Positions 41,927-53,545 are shown, numbered from the stretch's first letter. The stretch is DNA of 64,000 nucleotides from Areca catechu (GCA_021397845.1 CM038052.1:42306949-42370948), one strand, 5' to 3'. The notes: a model not told the origin generated them from the letters alone. Numbers and translations: made by a program.

Positions 41927-42560
41927 TTTGAAAGAAATAATGTTTGGACTTTAGTGAATAGACCTTCTGATCATCCTGTTATAGGCACTAAATGGGTTTA
42001 TAGAAATAAGTTAGATAAAAAAGAAAAAATAATTAGAAATAAAGCTAGATTAGTGGCCAAAGGATATAATCAGAAGAAGGAATAGATTTTGATGAAATCT
42101 ATGCACTGGTAGCAAGATTGAAAGATTTTAGATTATTACTTGCATTTGCTTGCTACATGAATCTCAAATTATTTCAAATGGATATAAACAATGTATTTTT
42201 GAATGACTTTATTTCAGAAGAAGTTTTGTAGAACAACCACCAGGATTTGAAAATCATGCTTTTTCTAATTATGTTTTCAAACTTAATAAAGCATTATATG
42301 GTTTAAAACAAGCACCTGGAGCACGGTATGATAGATTGAGTAAGTATTGCTTGAAAATGATTTTATTAGAGATAATATAGATACCACTCTATTCATTAAA
42401 AGAAAAGAAAATGATATGTTAGTTGTACAAATTTATGTAGATGATATAATTTTTGGTGCAACTAATAAAAATTCGTGTAGAGAATTTGCTGAGCTTATGC
42501 AGGAAAAATTTCAAATGAACTTGATAGGTGAACTGACCTACTTCCTTGGACTCCAAATTA
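41927..42560 (+). pseudogene. pol: SIRE-C reverse transcriptase
   Basis: Reads VIGTKWVYRNKLDKKEKIIR, then after shifts the 'QMDINNVFLND' region, ALYGLKQAPGARYDRLSKY and the catalytic QIYVDDIIFGATN with YVDD intact at 42434-42445. It goes on with ELTYFLGLQIK, stopped by TAA at 42563. There are several stops and shifts at 42085-42230. Confidence 0.88.
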
Positions 42561-43378
42561 AGTAAACAAGAGAAGGAATATTTATCAACCAAGCTAAGTA
42601 CATCAAGAAAATCATCAAGAAGTTTGGTATGGAGTCAGTCAAAGAAATTGGCACACCCATGAGCCCTACCTGCAGACTTGACAAGGATGAAGATGGAAAC
42701 AACGTTAATCAAAAACTCTATCGAGGTATGATTGGATCATTATTGTATTTAATTGCTAGTAGACCTGATATCTTGTTTAGTGTTTGTATATGTGCTAGAT
42801 TTCAATCAAATCCAAAAGAAACACATATACTTGTTGTTAAAAGAATTATAAAATATCTAAAAGGAACAAGTAATCTAGGTCTATGGTATTCTAAGCAATC
42901 TTTATTGAATTTAATTAGATTTTCTGATGCTGATTATGTTGGATGTAAAATTGATAGAAAAAGTACTAGTGGTACATGTCAATTTCTAGGATTGAACTTA
43001 ATCTCATGGCACAATAAGAAACAAAACTCTGTAGCACTGTCTTCTGCTGAGACAGAGTATGTGGCTGAAGGGAGTTGTTGTGCACAAGTACGTTGGATTA
43101 AACAACAACTAGAAGACTATGGTATTATTCAAACTAAAATTCCTATCAAATGTAATAACACAAGTACTATTAATTTGATAAAGAATCCAATTCAGTATTC
43201 TAGAACTAAACACATAGAAATTAGACATCACTTTATTAGTGATCATGTACAAAATGGTAATATTGAACTTGAATTTGTTCCAACTGAAAATCAATTAGCT
43301 GACATCTTTACTAAGCCACTTAGTGAAGATAGATTTCAAATGAGTAGAGGAGAATTAAGTTTGTGTGACCCTTTTTAG
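42561..43378 (+). pseudogene. pol: SIRE-C RNase H
   Basis: The 249-residue frame 42629-43378 starts in the RT thumb/connection (GTPMSPTCRLDKDEDGNNVN, LYLIASRPDILFSVCICARF) and covers RNase H: FSDADYVGCKIDRKSTSGTC, LSSAETEYVAEGSCCAQVRW, then HHFISDHVQNGNIELEFVPT and DIFTKPLSEDRF. The domain itself is open from end to end. Only the join to RT is broken. Confidence 0.9.
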
Positions 43379-43529
43379 AATTTCTGACTTAATTTCTTCA
43401 AAATTAAGAAAAAATTATCTAGAAAATCTCCATCACCAATCTAAGCCTATTAACCACCTTATTTAGAGTATATCTAAGGGATGCAACCTTTTTTAGAGCT
43501 TTTAAAGCCATTTTCTGAGTTTTGGCTTG

Positions 43530-43562
43530 AGTCGACTCGAGCAAGAGTCGAGTCGACTCGAA
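43530..43562. repeat. Palindromic GAGTCGACTC pair before the env-like frame
   Basis: GAGTCGACTCGAG and GTCGAGTCGACTCGAA lie within 33 bp. They are perfect-palindrome versions of the LTR motif and lie at the same place as the pair in SIRE-B (14650-14710). Confidence 0.8.
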
Positions 43563-43715
43563 TGTCGGACTCTATTATAAAGTCGATAGCCCTAAGAAAT
43601 CCCTTTCATTTCTCATTCACTGTTCAAAAGAAGTCCTAGGGGACCACTATCTCTTCCATTCCCCAAAAAAAAAAAAAAACCCAAATATTCCCTTTCCATC
43701 TTAGATCTTGACCGT

Positions 43716-45500
43716 ATGGCTCCAAAGAAGGTAGTTGCCAAGAGACCAAGGCGTGCGGATCCGAGCTCCGTCCAACGTGAAAAGAGATCCAAAAGGAGTG
43801 AGGATGATCCTACTCGGGTTGAAGAACAAGAGGAATCGAGGAATTTGTCTTCGGCACCTGCAAGGCAAGTTATTCCTATGGAAAACTGTCCAGTAACTAG
43901 CGATAGAAAGATTGATTTCTCATTTCTTGAAAACCAGAATTTTAGAATAGGGAACTGGATTGAGATTCAGGGCTGGGTGTATTTTTTCTCGTTGAATATT
44001 CCTACCTACCCTAGCCTTGTCAGAAGTTTCTTTTAAAATTTATCCTTTGGAGAAAATAATGTGGAATCAACTGTAAAAGGAATTAGAATGACTATTGATG
44101 AATCAAAGATTAGTCAGATTTTACTTATGCCTAATAGGGGAAAACTTCACTTGAACTTGAAAGAGAAATAGAAAATCCTGAGACTTTTACTAGAAAGAAG
44201 AGATGTTGGGGGAGTTACTAATGTTCAGGCCAACCTGTTATCATTGGAGATGAGGCTTTTGCACAATATTATCAGTAGGATCTTTTTGCTCCATACAGGT
44301 CTTTTTGATTGGGTCAGCGAATGTGATATGATGTTTATGAGATATATGGTTGAGGGGGAGGCCTTCAATCTTCCGTTCATTATGCTGACACAGATACAGG
44401 ATATAGCTAGGAGAGAGAAAGCTTGTCTGCCTGATGGGATGATGTTTACTTTGTTGTTCCAGGAGTTTGGTATAGACTTGACTGGAGAGGATGGACAACT
44501 CCTTCACCACACTGATAGATACTCGATGAAATCCCTGCATAGGATGGGATATCACCAAGTTGAACAAGTCTGGGTCAAGAAAACATCTGGTCAGAGAATG
44601 TTGCATCAGTCCTCAAATGAGGAGGAGGCAGAGCACGAGACTGCAGCTACTGGCATTGTCAGAGAGGAGTCTAATGGATATAGTGACAGTGATTTTGGAG
44701 GCAGCGATGAAGATTCCACAGATAAGGAGACCCAAGGATAGGCTGGGATGACTAGACAGACCCATAGCCCCAAGCTCCACCAGCACCATCAGTAGCACCA
44801 GCAGCTCATTCAGTTAAATCGACCTTAGCTGGCACTCAGACTTGTCTTTCCTTCAAGCAGCTCACTTAGTTCACTGAGACATTGACGGGATCCTTCAGAT
44901 CGATGTTTGGCAATCTTTGCCAAACACTCGAGAGAGGCCTAGAGGAGTTCCAAACAGAGTTGAGGGAGCTGACATGCAGAGTTGAGTCTATAGAGATGAG
45001 ACGGCGGATCCAGGATGACCATAGTACTGACCTCAGAGACTTATGCTCTGACTTCAAGAGACTTTGAGGAGTAGCTGACTCCTTTGCCAGAGATCATGCC
45101 TTTACATTACATGAGTTATGGCAGGGAGTTTAGAGGATAGAGTCAGAGTTAAGGACTATTCTACTCTTCATCATGAGAGTGAGATTGGAGCTGGAGGATC
45201 TGGAGCTTCTACTTCTTGGCAAGCACCTCCACAGCACTCATCCGTACCAAGATAGCCACCACCTCATGCCAGACCATCAGGACAGCCACCACCACCTCCT
45301 ATTCAAACTAATCTACCCTCTATCTAGACTGAGCCTACTCCTACTAGATCTAGAGCTAAGCCTAAGACCAAAACTACTGTACCTAAAGCTCCCACAAGAA
45401 CTAGACTTAGAGATCTTAAGCACAGACCTCTAAAAACTAAGGTTTCTTCTACTGTCTTAGAAATAGGTTCTTCCTCTATTAAGGAAGAAGATGATTAGAT
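43716..45500 (+). pseudogene. SIRE-C env-like frame
   Basis: Starts at 43716 (MAPKKVVAKRPRRADPSSVQ), a basic N-terminus, after a poly-A run and about 340 bp from the end of RNase H. After shifts, the core at 44244-44580 reads SLEMRLLHNIISRIFLLHTG, FDWVSECDMMFMRYMVEGEA and SLHRMGYHQVEQVWVKK, matching the putative plant transposon protein domain. An acidic/Ser-rich stretch and a Pro/Ser/His-rich tail (45170-45500) follow. No clear signal peptide or membrane helix. Function unknown. Confidence 0.72.
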
Positions 45501-45540
45501 CTTGCTAGATCTTTTGTTGGTTGTATCTTTTGTATAAAAA

Positions 45541-45572
45541 AACTTGCTTATATATATATGTGTGTGTGTGCA
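45541..45572. repeat. (TA)n(TG)n microsatellite
   Basis: A short TA run followed by a TG run after the env-like frame. Confidence 0.9.
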
Positions 45573-45794
45573 CTTTGTTTCAATGTCTTTGTCTTTCTAC
45601 TATGTTAACTCTTCTATGATGCATAAAGCTTGGACTCAATAGTAAATATCAAATAATTGTCATTGAAAAAGAAAGGAAAATATTAATAAGAATATCAAGA
45701 TTATAAAGAGAAGGTGAAATTATGTCAAATCATGTTAATATTCTTACTCTATTTCAAAAATTATTCAATGCTTAAAGAAACCTTTTTTGTTGAT

Positions 45795-46030
45795 GACAAA
45801 AAGGGGGAGTAATGTTTGTGTTGTGCATGGAAAAATGATAATGTTAATGTTGTGCATGGAAAAATGTTGAAAAATGTTGTGCATGGAAAAATGATAATGT
45901 TTGTGCTAAAGGGGGAGTAATGTTTGTGTTGTGCATAGAAAAATGTTGAAAAATGTTGTGCATGGAAAAATGATAATGTTTGTGTTGTGCATGGAAAATT
46001 GTTGAAAAATGTTGTGCATGGAAAATTCAA
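45795..46030 (+). repeat. Tandem repeats with TTGTGCATGGAAAA
   Basis: About seven copies of TGTTGTGCATGGAAAAATG-type units with spacings near 22-45 bp. Between them AAAGGGGGAGTAATG occurs twice (near 45800 and 45907), like extra polypurine tracts. Same place as the 11510-11600 region of SIRE-B, which has only one or two units. Confidence 0.82.
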
Positions 46031-46084
46031 CAATCAAATTTCATAAGAATATGCAAAATAGGGGTAGAAGTCAGTTAGTTCTGA

Positions 46085-46430
46085 TATTTTTTTGAAATCA
46101 ATAAACTCTGATACATGAAAATCAATGAAACTAAATTGACCCAGATATATTTTAACGCTCAATGAACTTTGATACTTTCTTGATGCTAAATTAATGGAAA
46201 TTAATTTCTTTTGATACATTTTAGATACTTATTTCACTCTGACATATTTTGATACTTAATTAGCTCCAATACATTCGACTCTAATACTCAACTAGCTCAA
46301 TACATTCTAAAGCAAAAGTAGTTTCTTTAACAAATATTCACTCTGATACAAAAAGCCCTGATACTTCTTGATACTTATTGATACATTCTGATACATTCTC
46401 GATACATGTTTATATAATACTTATTTGTAA
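46085..46430 (+). repeat. Cluster of TGATAC motifs related to the tRNA-iMet end, SIRE-C
   Basis: About 20 copies of TGATAC or TGATACAT-type words. CTCTGATAC occurs exactly at about 46109 and 46341, with near matches (CCCTGATAC, TTCTGATAC, CTCCAATAC) between. It corresponds in place to the cleaner array of SIRE-B. See findings. Confidence 0.75.
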
Positions 46431-46461
46431 AGTTTTTCCATGCCCAGTGTTTTGTCATCAT

Positions 46462-46476
46462 CAAAAAGGAAGAGAT
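46462..46476 (+). promoter_or_regulatory. SIRE-C polypurine tract
   Basis: AAAAAGGAAGAGAT directly before the 3' LTR. Confidence 0.75.
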
Positions 46477-47935
46477 TGTTGACCCCTAGAATGATTTTGA
46501 TGATAACAAAATATTGGAACATATATTTGTTACTAACACTTTTGAATATTTGAGAAGTTTCTGGAAGTTTCAAAAGAATAATCATTCTACCTATATTTTA
46601 GTAATCTTTATAGTATATCAATGTAATTATGAAAAAATGTTCAAATAATGGAAAGCCCTAAATAACTTAAGTGTAAAGTCTTGTAAAAAGGAGCAATTCT
46701 ATATTATTTTACTTATATTAGAACTGGAAGAAGTTTGATAGTGTTTGGAAGCTGTTTGAAGAAGTTTGGACACTTTTGGACTTAAGTCACTCGGGCCGAC
46801 TCGAGGAGCAAAGCCGACTCAATGTTTTGGCACGGTACAAGCTTTTCTGATACTCTGTCAACCAAGCCAACATGGAGGGGTTAGAGTTGACTCGACCAGA
46901 GTACCAAAATTATAGTTTTAAGGAACCAGACAATCGAGCCGACTCATGTGCAACCGAGCTGACTCATCTAGAGTGTGCAAAATCTTAGTTCTTAAAAACT
47001 AGTCAGGCAAGCTGACTCGACTGAGAAGAGCTGACTTGACCAGAGTGTAGTTTCAACATGTCTAAGAATCTGAGCCGACTCGACCCAACCGAGCCGACTC
47101 GAATCCCAGTTTTTGGTGAGTAACAGCTAGTTCTAGAATTGATTTTTTGAATCTGAAAAGTGCTCCAACGGCTATATTTCGACTTCCAATGCACTACAAC
47201 AGTCATTTCTACCTGGGATCAGCTCAAAACACTATAAATGAAGGATTAAAGTAAAGTTTTAGAGAGTTTTTGAGAAAAAGAGAGAAAAGTTCATTGAATA
47301 TTTTCAAGAGCATCCAAGGAAGAACTCAAGTCCACACCTACTTCCCATTAGCTACTTGAGACATTTATTGAAGAAGTTTGGAAGCCTTGAAGAGAATGAA
47401 AGGAGCAATCAAAAAGGCTTCTCAAAGGGCATCAACTGCAACCATCCGATAAAGTTTGGTTTGTCATTAGTGTTGCTCTATTTTTTAACTCTTTATTTGG
47501 ATTGTTCCAAGTACAGCAAGGGCTGTAACTTGGGGATTATTTAAGATTTTTGGTGAGCTTTTGAAAACCAAGTTTGGGTTGTTAGTGAGCCCAGAAAAAC
47601 TAATATTACATTGGATTCTTGGTGATCCTGGTGTAAAACCAAGATTGGGTTTTGGTTTGTGAGCCTGGTGTAAAACAAACCAGCTATATTCCGTAGGTGA
47701 ATATAGTGGAAATCCCAAGTGGTACCTTGGATAGTAGATATAGGAGCCAGGTTGCTTCGAACCACTATAAATTGCTAGTGTTTGTGCTTGTGTTAATTGT
47801 GTTTTTTACTTGCTTCTGCATCTCGTATTTAAATCACATCACTCACTATACTAAGTTTCTAAAAGAGCACATAGTTGTGAAAAAGTTTTAAATACCCAAT
47901 TCACCCCCCCTCTTGGGTTGGCTAACTGGGCAACA
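46477..47935 (+). repeat. SIRE-C 3' LTR (1459 bp)
   Basis: TGTTGACCCC...GGGCAACA; pairs with 36999-38437. Contains the CGAGCCGACTCG array at 46795-47105 and a TATA box at about 47230. Confidence 0.92.
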
Positions 47936-50170
47936 ACTCCCCAAGTCATTAAGTCTATTTTGGATGATGGGGACTGGCAAGGATCCGGGAAGAGTTCGAC
48001 ATCTCAACATTGATCATACTCAAGTTGATGGGCCTCTCCAGTGATTGTGGGGTGTGCAACCCAAGTGGCTTTATACGAAGAGGCATTCAAGGCTGGGCTA
48101 AGGCTCCCTCTTCTCATTGTCATCACTGAGCTGCTTCGATGGTATCAAGTATGACCCACATAGCTAGTCCCCAATGCATGATGGTTGATCATGCGATTCT
48201 TCTATCACTTGGTGTAGCACGGGAAGATGCCCTGTGCTAGGATCTTCCGAGCTTTCTTCTAGTTGAAATATGGTTTGCAAGGTTGGTGGTATGCTCCACT
48301 AAGAAAGGAATACTAGTATCCAAAGGGCCCAACCAAGGTATACCAATGGAAGGGGTGATTGTTCTTTGCAGATTTGCAGGTGGCGTAGTCGTTTCCCACT
48401 GCATGGATGTCGCCGGATAGGAAAAGGGCACAGGACCACCTAGAACTGTAGCTTCCAGAGAAAGAGATGGTGCATAGGATGGAGACAGCTATGGTCCCTC
48501 CCCTTGAAGATCTTCTATGAGAGGAGCTCTTTGTAGCATTCTGTCATAAGGACCCACTTACTGTCAGTAAGTATTTCTCCAGGTTTTATCTATGTTGATT
48601 CATCTTTTTGAAAAAGAGAGAATGATGACTTATCCTTTGATAGGCTTGTCACTTCAAAAAGTGGAGGTCACAATTTAGAGACCTACTTCATCCATGGAGG
48701 ATAGGAAGGGGAAGCTGGTTCTGGTTGAATCGGAGAAGCCTTCAAAGGCTAAAAGCAGCAATGGCACTTAGAGGACACCCCTACCCTCAGAGTAGGCGAG
48801 GCTTCCCTTAAGATTGTATATACTTTATTTGGTGAGGTGTGAAGACTATTGGTAAGGCTATGGGGATGGCCGGCAGGGCCACCAGGGTAATTGCTGAGGC
48901 TCTATAGACCCCCTATGAAGGTGCAAGGGCTATTGGTGAAAATGCTAAGATGGTGGAGGTTGGTTGCAATACCATCGCAACTATGGATCAGGCATCCAAC
49001 AGGGTCTATGGGACCTCGAGTGAGGCTAACAATGGTCATAATGAGAATATAAAGGAGGCCATCGGGTCACCGATAAGGAAGGGCAAAACTTCAAGAAAGT
49101 ACCATCCAAAGGTGATGAAGGCAAGGCGGCTAGCTACCTCTAACATCATAATTCCTAGTGTGGAGACCTGCCATTGGCTATTGGAGGAGTATGTTCCTCC
49201 CAAGTACAAGGAGGAGCTTCTATAGGAGGCCATTTTGGACAGTGTTCGATGGTTTGTCCATGCCCTAATAGTAGTAAGTTCACTGAGCTTCGACTTTCCT
49301 GCCTTGAGAGGCTTTGCTGGGAGCTTGATTGGTGGTGCTTCTATAGAGTAACTTTGTGGCACGAGGATAGCTTCAATATCTAGCAAGGTTGGAGAATGAC
49401 CGTAAATAGACTCGCCAGCACATCTTAACATTGTAGGGCAAACAGGACAATTCTATGAAGGATCTAAGCATTGCCTTCAAGTAGTTGACTATTGAGAAAA
49501 ATCAGGCAAAGATGACCATGGCTGAGCTGGTGATGGAGTAAATGCAGGTTAAATATCTCTAGATTGAGATTGCTGGGTTGAAAAAGGATGTAGCTCGATG
49601 GCAAGGTGAGGCCTCCTAACTAAAGGATGAACTAGTTGAGGCAGAGAGAGAGGTAGCAACACTAAAGGGGTGGCTTGCCGAGATGGAAAGCGAGGTGCCA
49701 AGACTGAGAACCTCTCTTATTGAGGCTGAGGGCAAGGCAACCAGGATGAGAGCCTCACTTACCCAAGTGGAGGAAGAGGCGACCATGCTAAGGAAGTCAT
49801 TGTTTGAAGCCAAGAAGAGGGCCTCCCTTGCTAAGCGCAGGGCCTTGGAAGCTGCTAAAGAGGCTATAGAGGCTTTTTGGAAGGGAGAGGACTTCCACCA
49901 AAGGCTATTGGAGTCTTGCCAAGATGCTTATGCCCAAGGCATCTGGTGGTGCAAGAGGAAGGTGGTGAAGCATTTTCCGAAACTTGACCTTGATGTCTTA
50001 TCTTCAAAGATATCATCTTTTGATAGCGAGTCTGGCAGCTCCAATATAGATGAGGGGGGTGAAGCAATATTGCCTACCTTTTGACTTTTTATTTTTTCTA
50101 TTTTCTCCTTTTTGCAAAGGGTTTATTGAGTCTCTTATAAGAGAGATTTATTTTAGATGAAATAAAGAGA
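47936..50170 (+). pseudogene. Tat-4 gene (putative gypsy-type transposon protein), main part
   Basis: Continues from 36998. The family domain reads VALYEEAFKAGLRLPLLIVI, TELLRWYQV, then YGLQGWWYAPLRKEY (48070-48310) with several stops. An intron is likely at 48567-48643. A coiled coil follows, with ESEVPRLRTSLIEAEGKATR and the family end QDAYAQGIWWCKRKVVKHFP and LDLDVL at 49683-50083. The frame ends at 50084 and AATAAAG occurs at about 50160. By analogy with Tat-2 and Tat-3 it would be antisense to a minus-strand Tat element; no pol of that element is in the window. Confidence 0.68.
48567..48643 (+). other. Likely intron in the Tat-4 gene
   Basis: 77 bp between CTGTCA|GTAAGTATTTC and CCTTTGATAG|GCTTG. 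GTAAGT is a strong plant donor. Confidence 0.6.
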
Positions 50171-50309
50171 CTTTGCCTTTATCTTTTTCTTGTGTGCCTT
50201 CCTTTTTGAAACTTCTAATGTAGGTTTCTGCACACTATAAAGTTCTCTAAGAAAGAGCTGCATGCTGGGTTGTCAAAAGTTTGACTGCCCAGGTAGAGGA
50301 AGAGAAGCG
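50171..50309. other. Spacer between two plus-strand extra genes
   Basis: Follows the presumed poly-A site; nothing recognised. Confidence 0.4.
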
Positions 50310-52110
50310 ATAGCCATGAGATGGTTGCCAAGAAGGCTAGGGCCAAGGTGACTGGAGAGAAGATGGAATCAACCATCCCTGCGAGCCCCATCCTTGTCGC
50401 TCCAATGCTAGTTTCCCTTTTTGGAATAATCAAGACAAGCCTTGAGACTGAAATGGAGGTAGGCGAGCAACCCATAGAGGTAGGGGTAGATGCTAAGTTG
50501 GAGGTGAAGGCTAGTGGCCAACCTATTGAGGAGGGCGATGCAGGTCCTGAGGAGGAGGCAAGGGTTGATGACTAACCCGTTGAGGATGCAACCTCGCCCC
50601 TACAAAGCTCTATCAAAGTCCCTTTGAAAATGGAGTCGATTTTGGATGCAGGGGGACACGATTGGGAGGTGTCAGTGCCCCAGCCAAGGTTTTTGACCTG
50701 CACATCAAGGCAAGTGCAGTCATGGGGACCTCCTTGGTGATGGCAATTGAAGAGGTAGAGTCTCCAATAGTAGTAGAGGAGTTGCAGGCATTGTCAGAGG
50801 GTCTAGCATTCATAGAGGAGGTATCAGTAGCTATTAAGTCTATTGGTCCTTCAACCACTACTTGCCGATGCCCCCTACTTGAGCTCTTGCCCCCTGTTGG
50901 GTGACTGGGGAGGGTAGCTTGGGTCTCTTAGATAGTGTGAAGGCTAAAGAGCCATTGTTGAGCATCATCCCTCCTATGGGTGTCGAACACTATGATGCAT
51001 ATCAATGGAAGAAGTGCTTGTACCCATATGTCATTACACCTTTGGGATAAGTGGCACATCTCTTGAGGATTGTGGTCACAACCTTTGTTGGGTATTGATG
51101 CTTTTGGTATTGTAGGTGAGCTTCTATGCTCAAGCATTGGAGTATTCTATTGCTAACTATGAGGCAACATTCATAAAGTGAGTCGCTTGCATGGAGGGAG
51201 CATGGGTAGCTATTGAAAAAGGTTGGGCCTTGGTGGAATAGGAGCGGGGCACGGCCAAAAAGGCTCACCAAAACCTTGTGCAAGAGCTTGATAGCCTATC
51301 TACAAAAAATAGTGAACTATGAGGAGAGCTAGAGGTCGCTTACTAGGAGATGGCGATGTTGAGAGGCGATCCTTGGGTGTTTAGAGTGCCTCCAAGGATC
51401 ATTTCCAACTAGGGAACCCAAATAGAAGCTAGAAGAGTGCAGAGCTCCACTGATAGGGGGATCTAGATGGCTAATGTGGCTAGTAGCCTGCATCCCCATT
51501 CCCACCCTATGCTAGTTGGCATGGTTCTTATGACCCAGGTGGGTTGCTTGGTGCCGTTGTGAGGTTAGTGGAAGAGTGACACCTCATAGGCGAAGTGCAT
51601 TATTCGATGCTATAGATGAAGTCGGTGTAGAGGAAGGCAAAGTAGTTCACCTAGCAGTACGCAAGGCAGCTAGCAATAATGTTGGCTCATGGAGGACATG
51701 ATGATCCAATGACTTTCTTCGAACCGCCATTCTTTTGGAGAGAAGCGAGGTTGCAGGGCACTTAGTTGGAGCACGAGTGGAGTTGCTCTAGTCCCTACAC
51801 GAAATTGACTACTTAAGAGCCAGGTTCAAGAGACAATCTAAGTCTTATGCCATGAGCTTGGAGGTGGGTCACTGAGGTCTGACACCTTAGGAGATCCCTA
51901 CAGTAGTGATGGCCAACTCTTTTGATTAGGGCTTTTGATTAGGGCTTTGCATGCTACGGACGATACTCCATGGTTACTATCTAGAGATTAGACCAGCAAT
52001 CGAATTCCTTGTTCCTGTGAATGCCTCTATAGAAGAGAGGATAAGAATTATAAGGGCTAGGAGAGAGAGGCTTATGGATGTACGCGACTCCGGCTATGTA
52101 TATTCTCAAT
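50310..52110 (+). pseudogene. Second degenerate plus-strand gene of similar type
   Basis: Frames at 50321-50575 and 50662-50904 are acidic and low in complexity. From 51116, after a likely 3' splice site (TTTTGGTATTGTAG|GTG), the sequence reads SFYAQALEYSIANYEATF and VACMEGAWVAIEKGWALV, then QNLVQELDSLSTKNSEL, a coiled coil like those of the Tat genes. Stops are frequent. A further open stretch at 51700-51870 has LHEIDYLRARFKRQSKSYAM. AATAAAAAAA near 52110 may be its poly-A signal. I cannot assign a function; relation to the Tat genes is inferred from composition and neighbours. Confidence 0.45.
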
Positions 52111-52346
52111 TTCAATAAAAAAAATTATTTCACTTCTTCTTTAGCTTTGCTTCTCTATAATGTTCCATGTACATAGGATGTTTTGTTACCAAGGGAATGC
52201 CTTTGCATCAATATTGGAGTGCATTTGGGTCCTTAGCATCTGATCACCTTCTAGGGAGAGGCACGTGAGTCTGACTTGCATCCCTTAAGTGTGGCGTGTG
52301 AGTCCACAGACCCTACTTGGGGCATGAAGCTCATCCAATGCTTTAG
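52111..52346. other. Sequence before Chromo-D; may include the start of its LTR
   Basis: No gene. Weak likeness to 61290-61385 (CCCTTAAG / CACTTAAG, CCCTACT words) suggests the Chromo-D LTR begins up to about 75 bp further left than the clear match. Confidence 0.4.
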
Positions 52347-53526
52347 AAGAGAGGGTTCCCTTCCCTCGTTTCATGCAATCTCCTCAAGCAAAATTAGAAG
52401 TATTTGGGTGCCTAGATCAAGAAGGAATGGAGTGGTCCCCTTCTCCCTTGTTTCATGCAAGCTGCCCAAGCCAATATGGAAGATATATGGTGCCTAATCA
52501 AAGAAAGAGACCAAGTGTGGCACTTCCTTATTTTATTCCTTATTTCATGTACGAACTCCTAATGAAATTCTAAGAGCATGGGTGAGCTATAAAAAACCCA
52601 TCTTTCTTCTTGTAAAATCATGAATGTTTGATGAATGAAAATTTTGAAGGTCTTCTTCTTCAATTCATGTGCTTTGTGCATTGACACTCCGTGAGGGAGA
52701 GGGTGAGAGGCCCAACTAACCAACAATCTTCCATCTTTAAGCCCTAGCCGCCCATCCTTCTTCCAAACCCTAGCCATCCCATCCATCTTCCAACTTGGCC
52801 GCCCCCACCCCTCCTCCAAACCCTAGGCCACCAGCCCTCCTTCAAAACCCTAGGCTGCTAGGTCTTCCTCCAAAACCCTAGGTTGCCAGGGGTCCACCTC
52901 AAGTCTAAGGCAACCCAATCATCTTCCTTCCAGCCAGGAAGCCAGGCATCCTCGGGCCCTCCAAGATCTACATTGAGTCGTGGCTTACTCTACAAGGCTT
53001 CTCCATCTTCCCTCTTATCTTCCAGTGTTTTTGTTGCACACCACTGCTCTCTCTAATCAAAGGGTCCATTCTTCCCTTGGAGTTTGCAGGATCCCTCAGG
53101 TACCATGCCATACAGAGGAGGTCTTCTTTGACAACTGAACTGCGAGCCAAGCACCAAGGGTTCAGGGAAACCTAGCCTCTTCATCCAGGTGCATCCTTCG
53201 AGAGATTGTGTGATCCCGCTGCTTTAAGAGAAAGGATATTCATTGTCAGGTATTCCAAACCCTTTCCTTCTCCTAGATTTGTTTTGTTGAAGAGTAGATC
53301 GAGCATGATCTAGTTAGAGTTTCTTAATCCTTACGATCCTACTTTTTTTTTCTTGAGGGTTAAACTTTATGGGTATTATAACTTTGATCATCATAGATTA
53401 ACTTTGCATGTTCCTTAATTCATTTTCGGGAATAGAAGCATCATAAACTCTGAAATCTTACTCATATTAATATGAAATTGCTCTCTTCTTTATGATGATC
53501 ACTTGCATGCCCTATGTTCCCCATCA
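52347..53526 (+). repeat. Chromo-D 5' LTR
   Basis: Ends TTCCCCATCA. A TATA box, GCTATAAAAAACC, is at 52587-52599. At 52735-52900 it has about five AAACCCTA(G) words spaced 20-50 bp in a Pro-codon-like repeat. Left boundary approximate. Confidence 0.8.
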
Positions 53527-53530
53527 TCTT

Positions 53531-53545
53531 TGGTATCAGAGCCAG
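53531..53545 (+). promoter_or_regulatory. Chromo-D primer binding site (initiator tRNA-Met)
   Basis: TTTGGTATCAGAGCC a few bases after the LTR end. Confidence 0.85.

Larger units (their letters stand above)
36999..47935 (+). mobile_element. SIRE-C: Ty1/copia SIRE-type element with env-like frame
   Basis: 10.94 kb with LTRs 36999-38437 and 46477-47935. It is flanked by a perfect 5-bp duplication, ACTCC (36994-36998 and 47936-47940). Plus-strand order: primer site, gag, protease, integrase, RT, RNase H, env-like frame, repeat tracts, polypurine tract. The LTRs differ at roughly 6% of sites in the first 200 bp by eye. SIRE-B is its nearest relative in the window. Stops in gag, RT and the env-like frame make it inactive. 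Confidence 0.93.

Noticed and set aside
43716..45500. True retroviral envelope gene in SIRE-C
   Set aside because: No signal peptide, no clear membrane segment and no cleavage site seen; only the position resembles env.
52735..52900. Interstitial telomere repeat
   Set aside because: The words are AAACCCTAG with changing spacers, not head-to-tail CCCTAAA.
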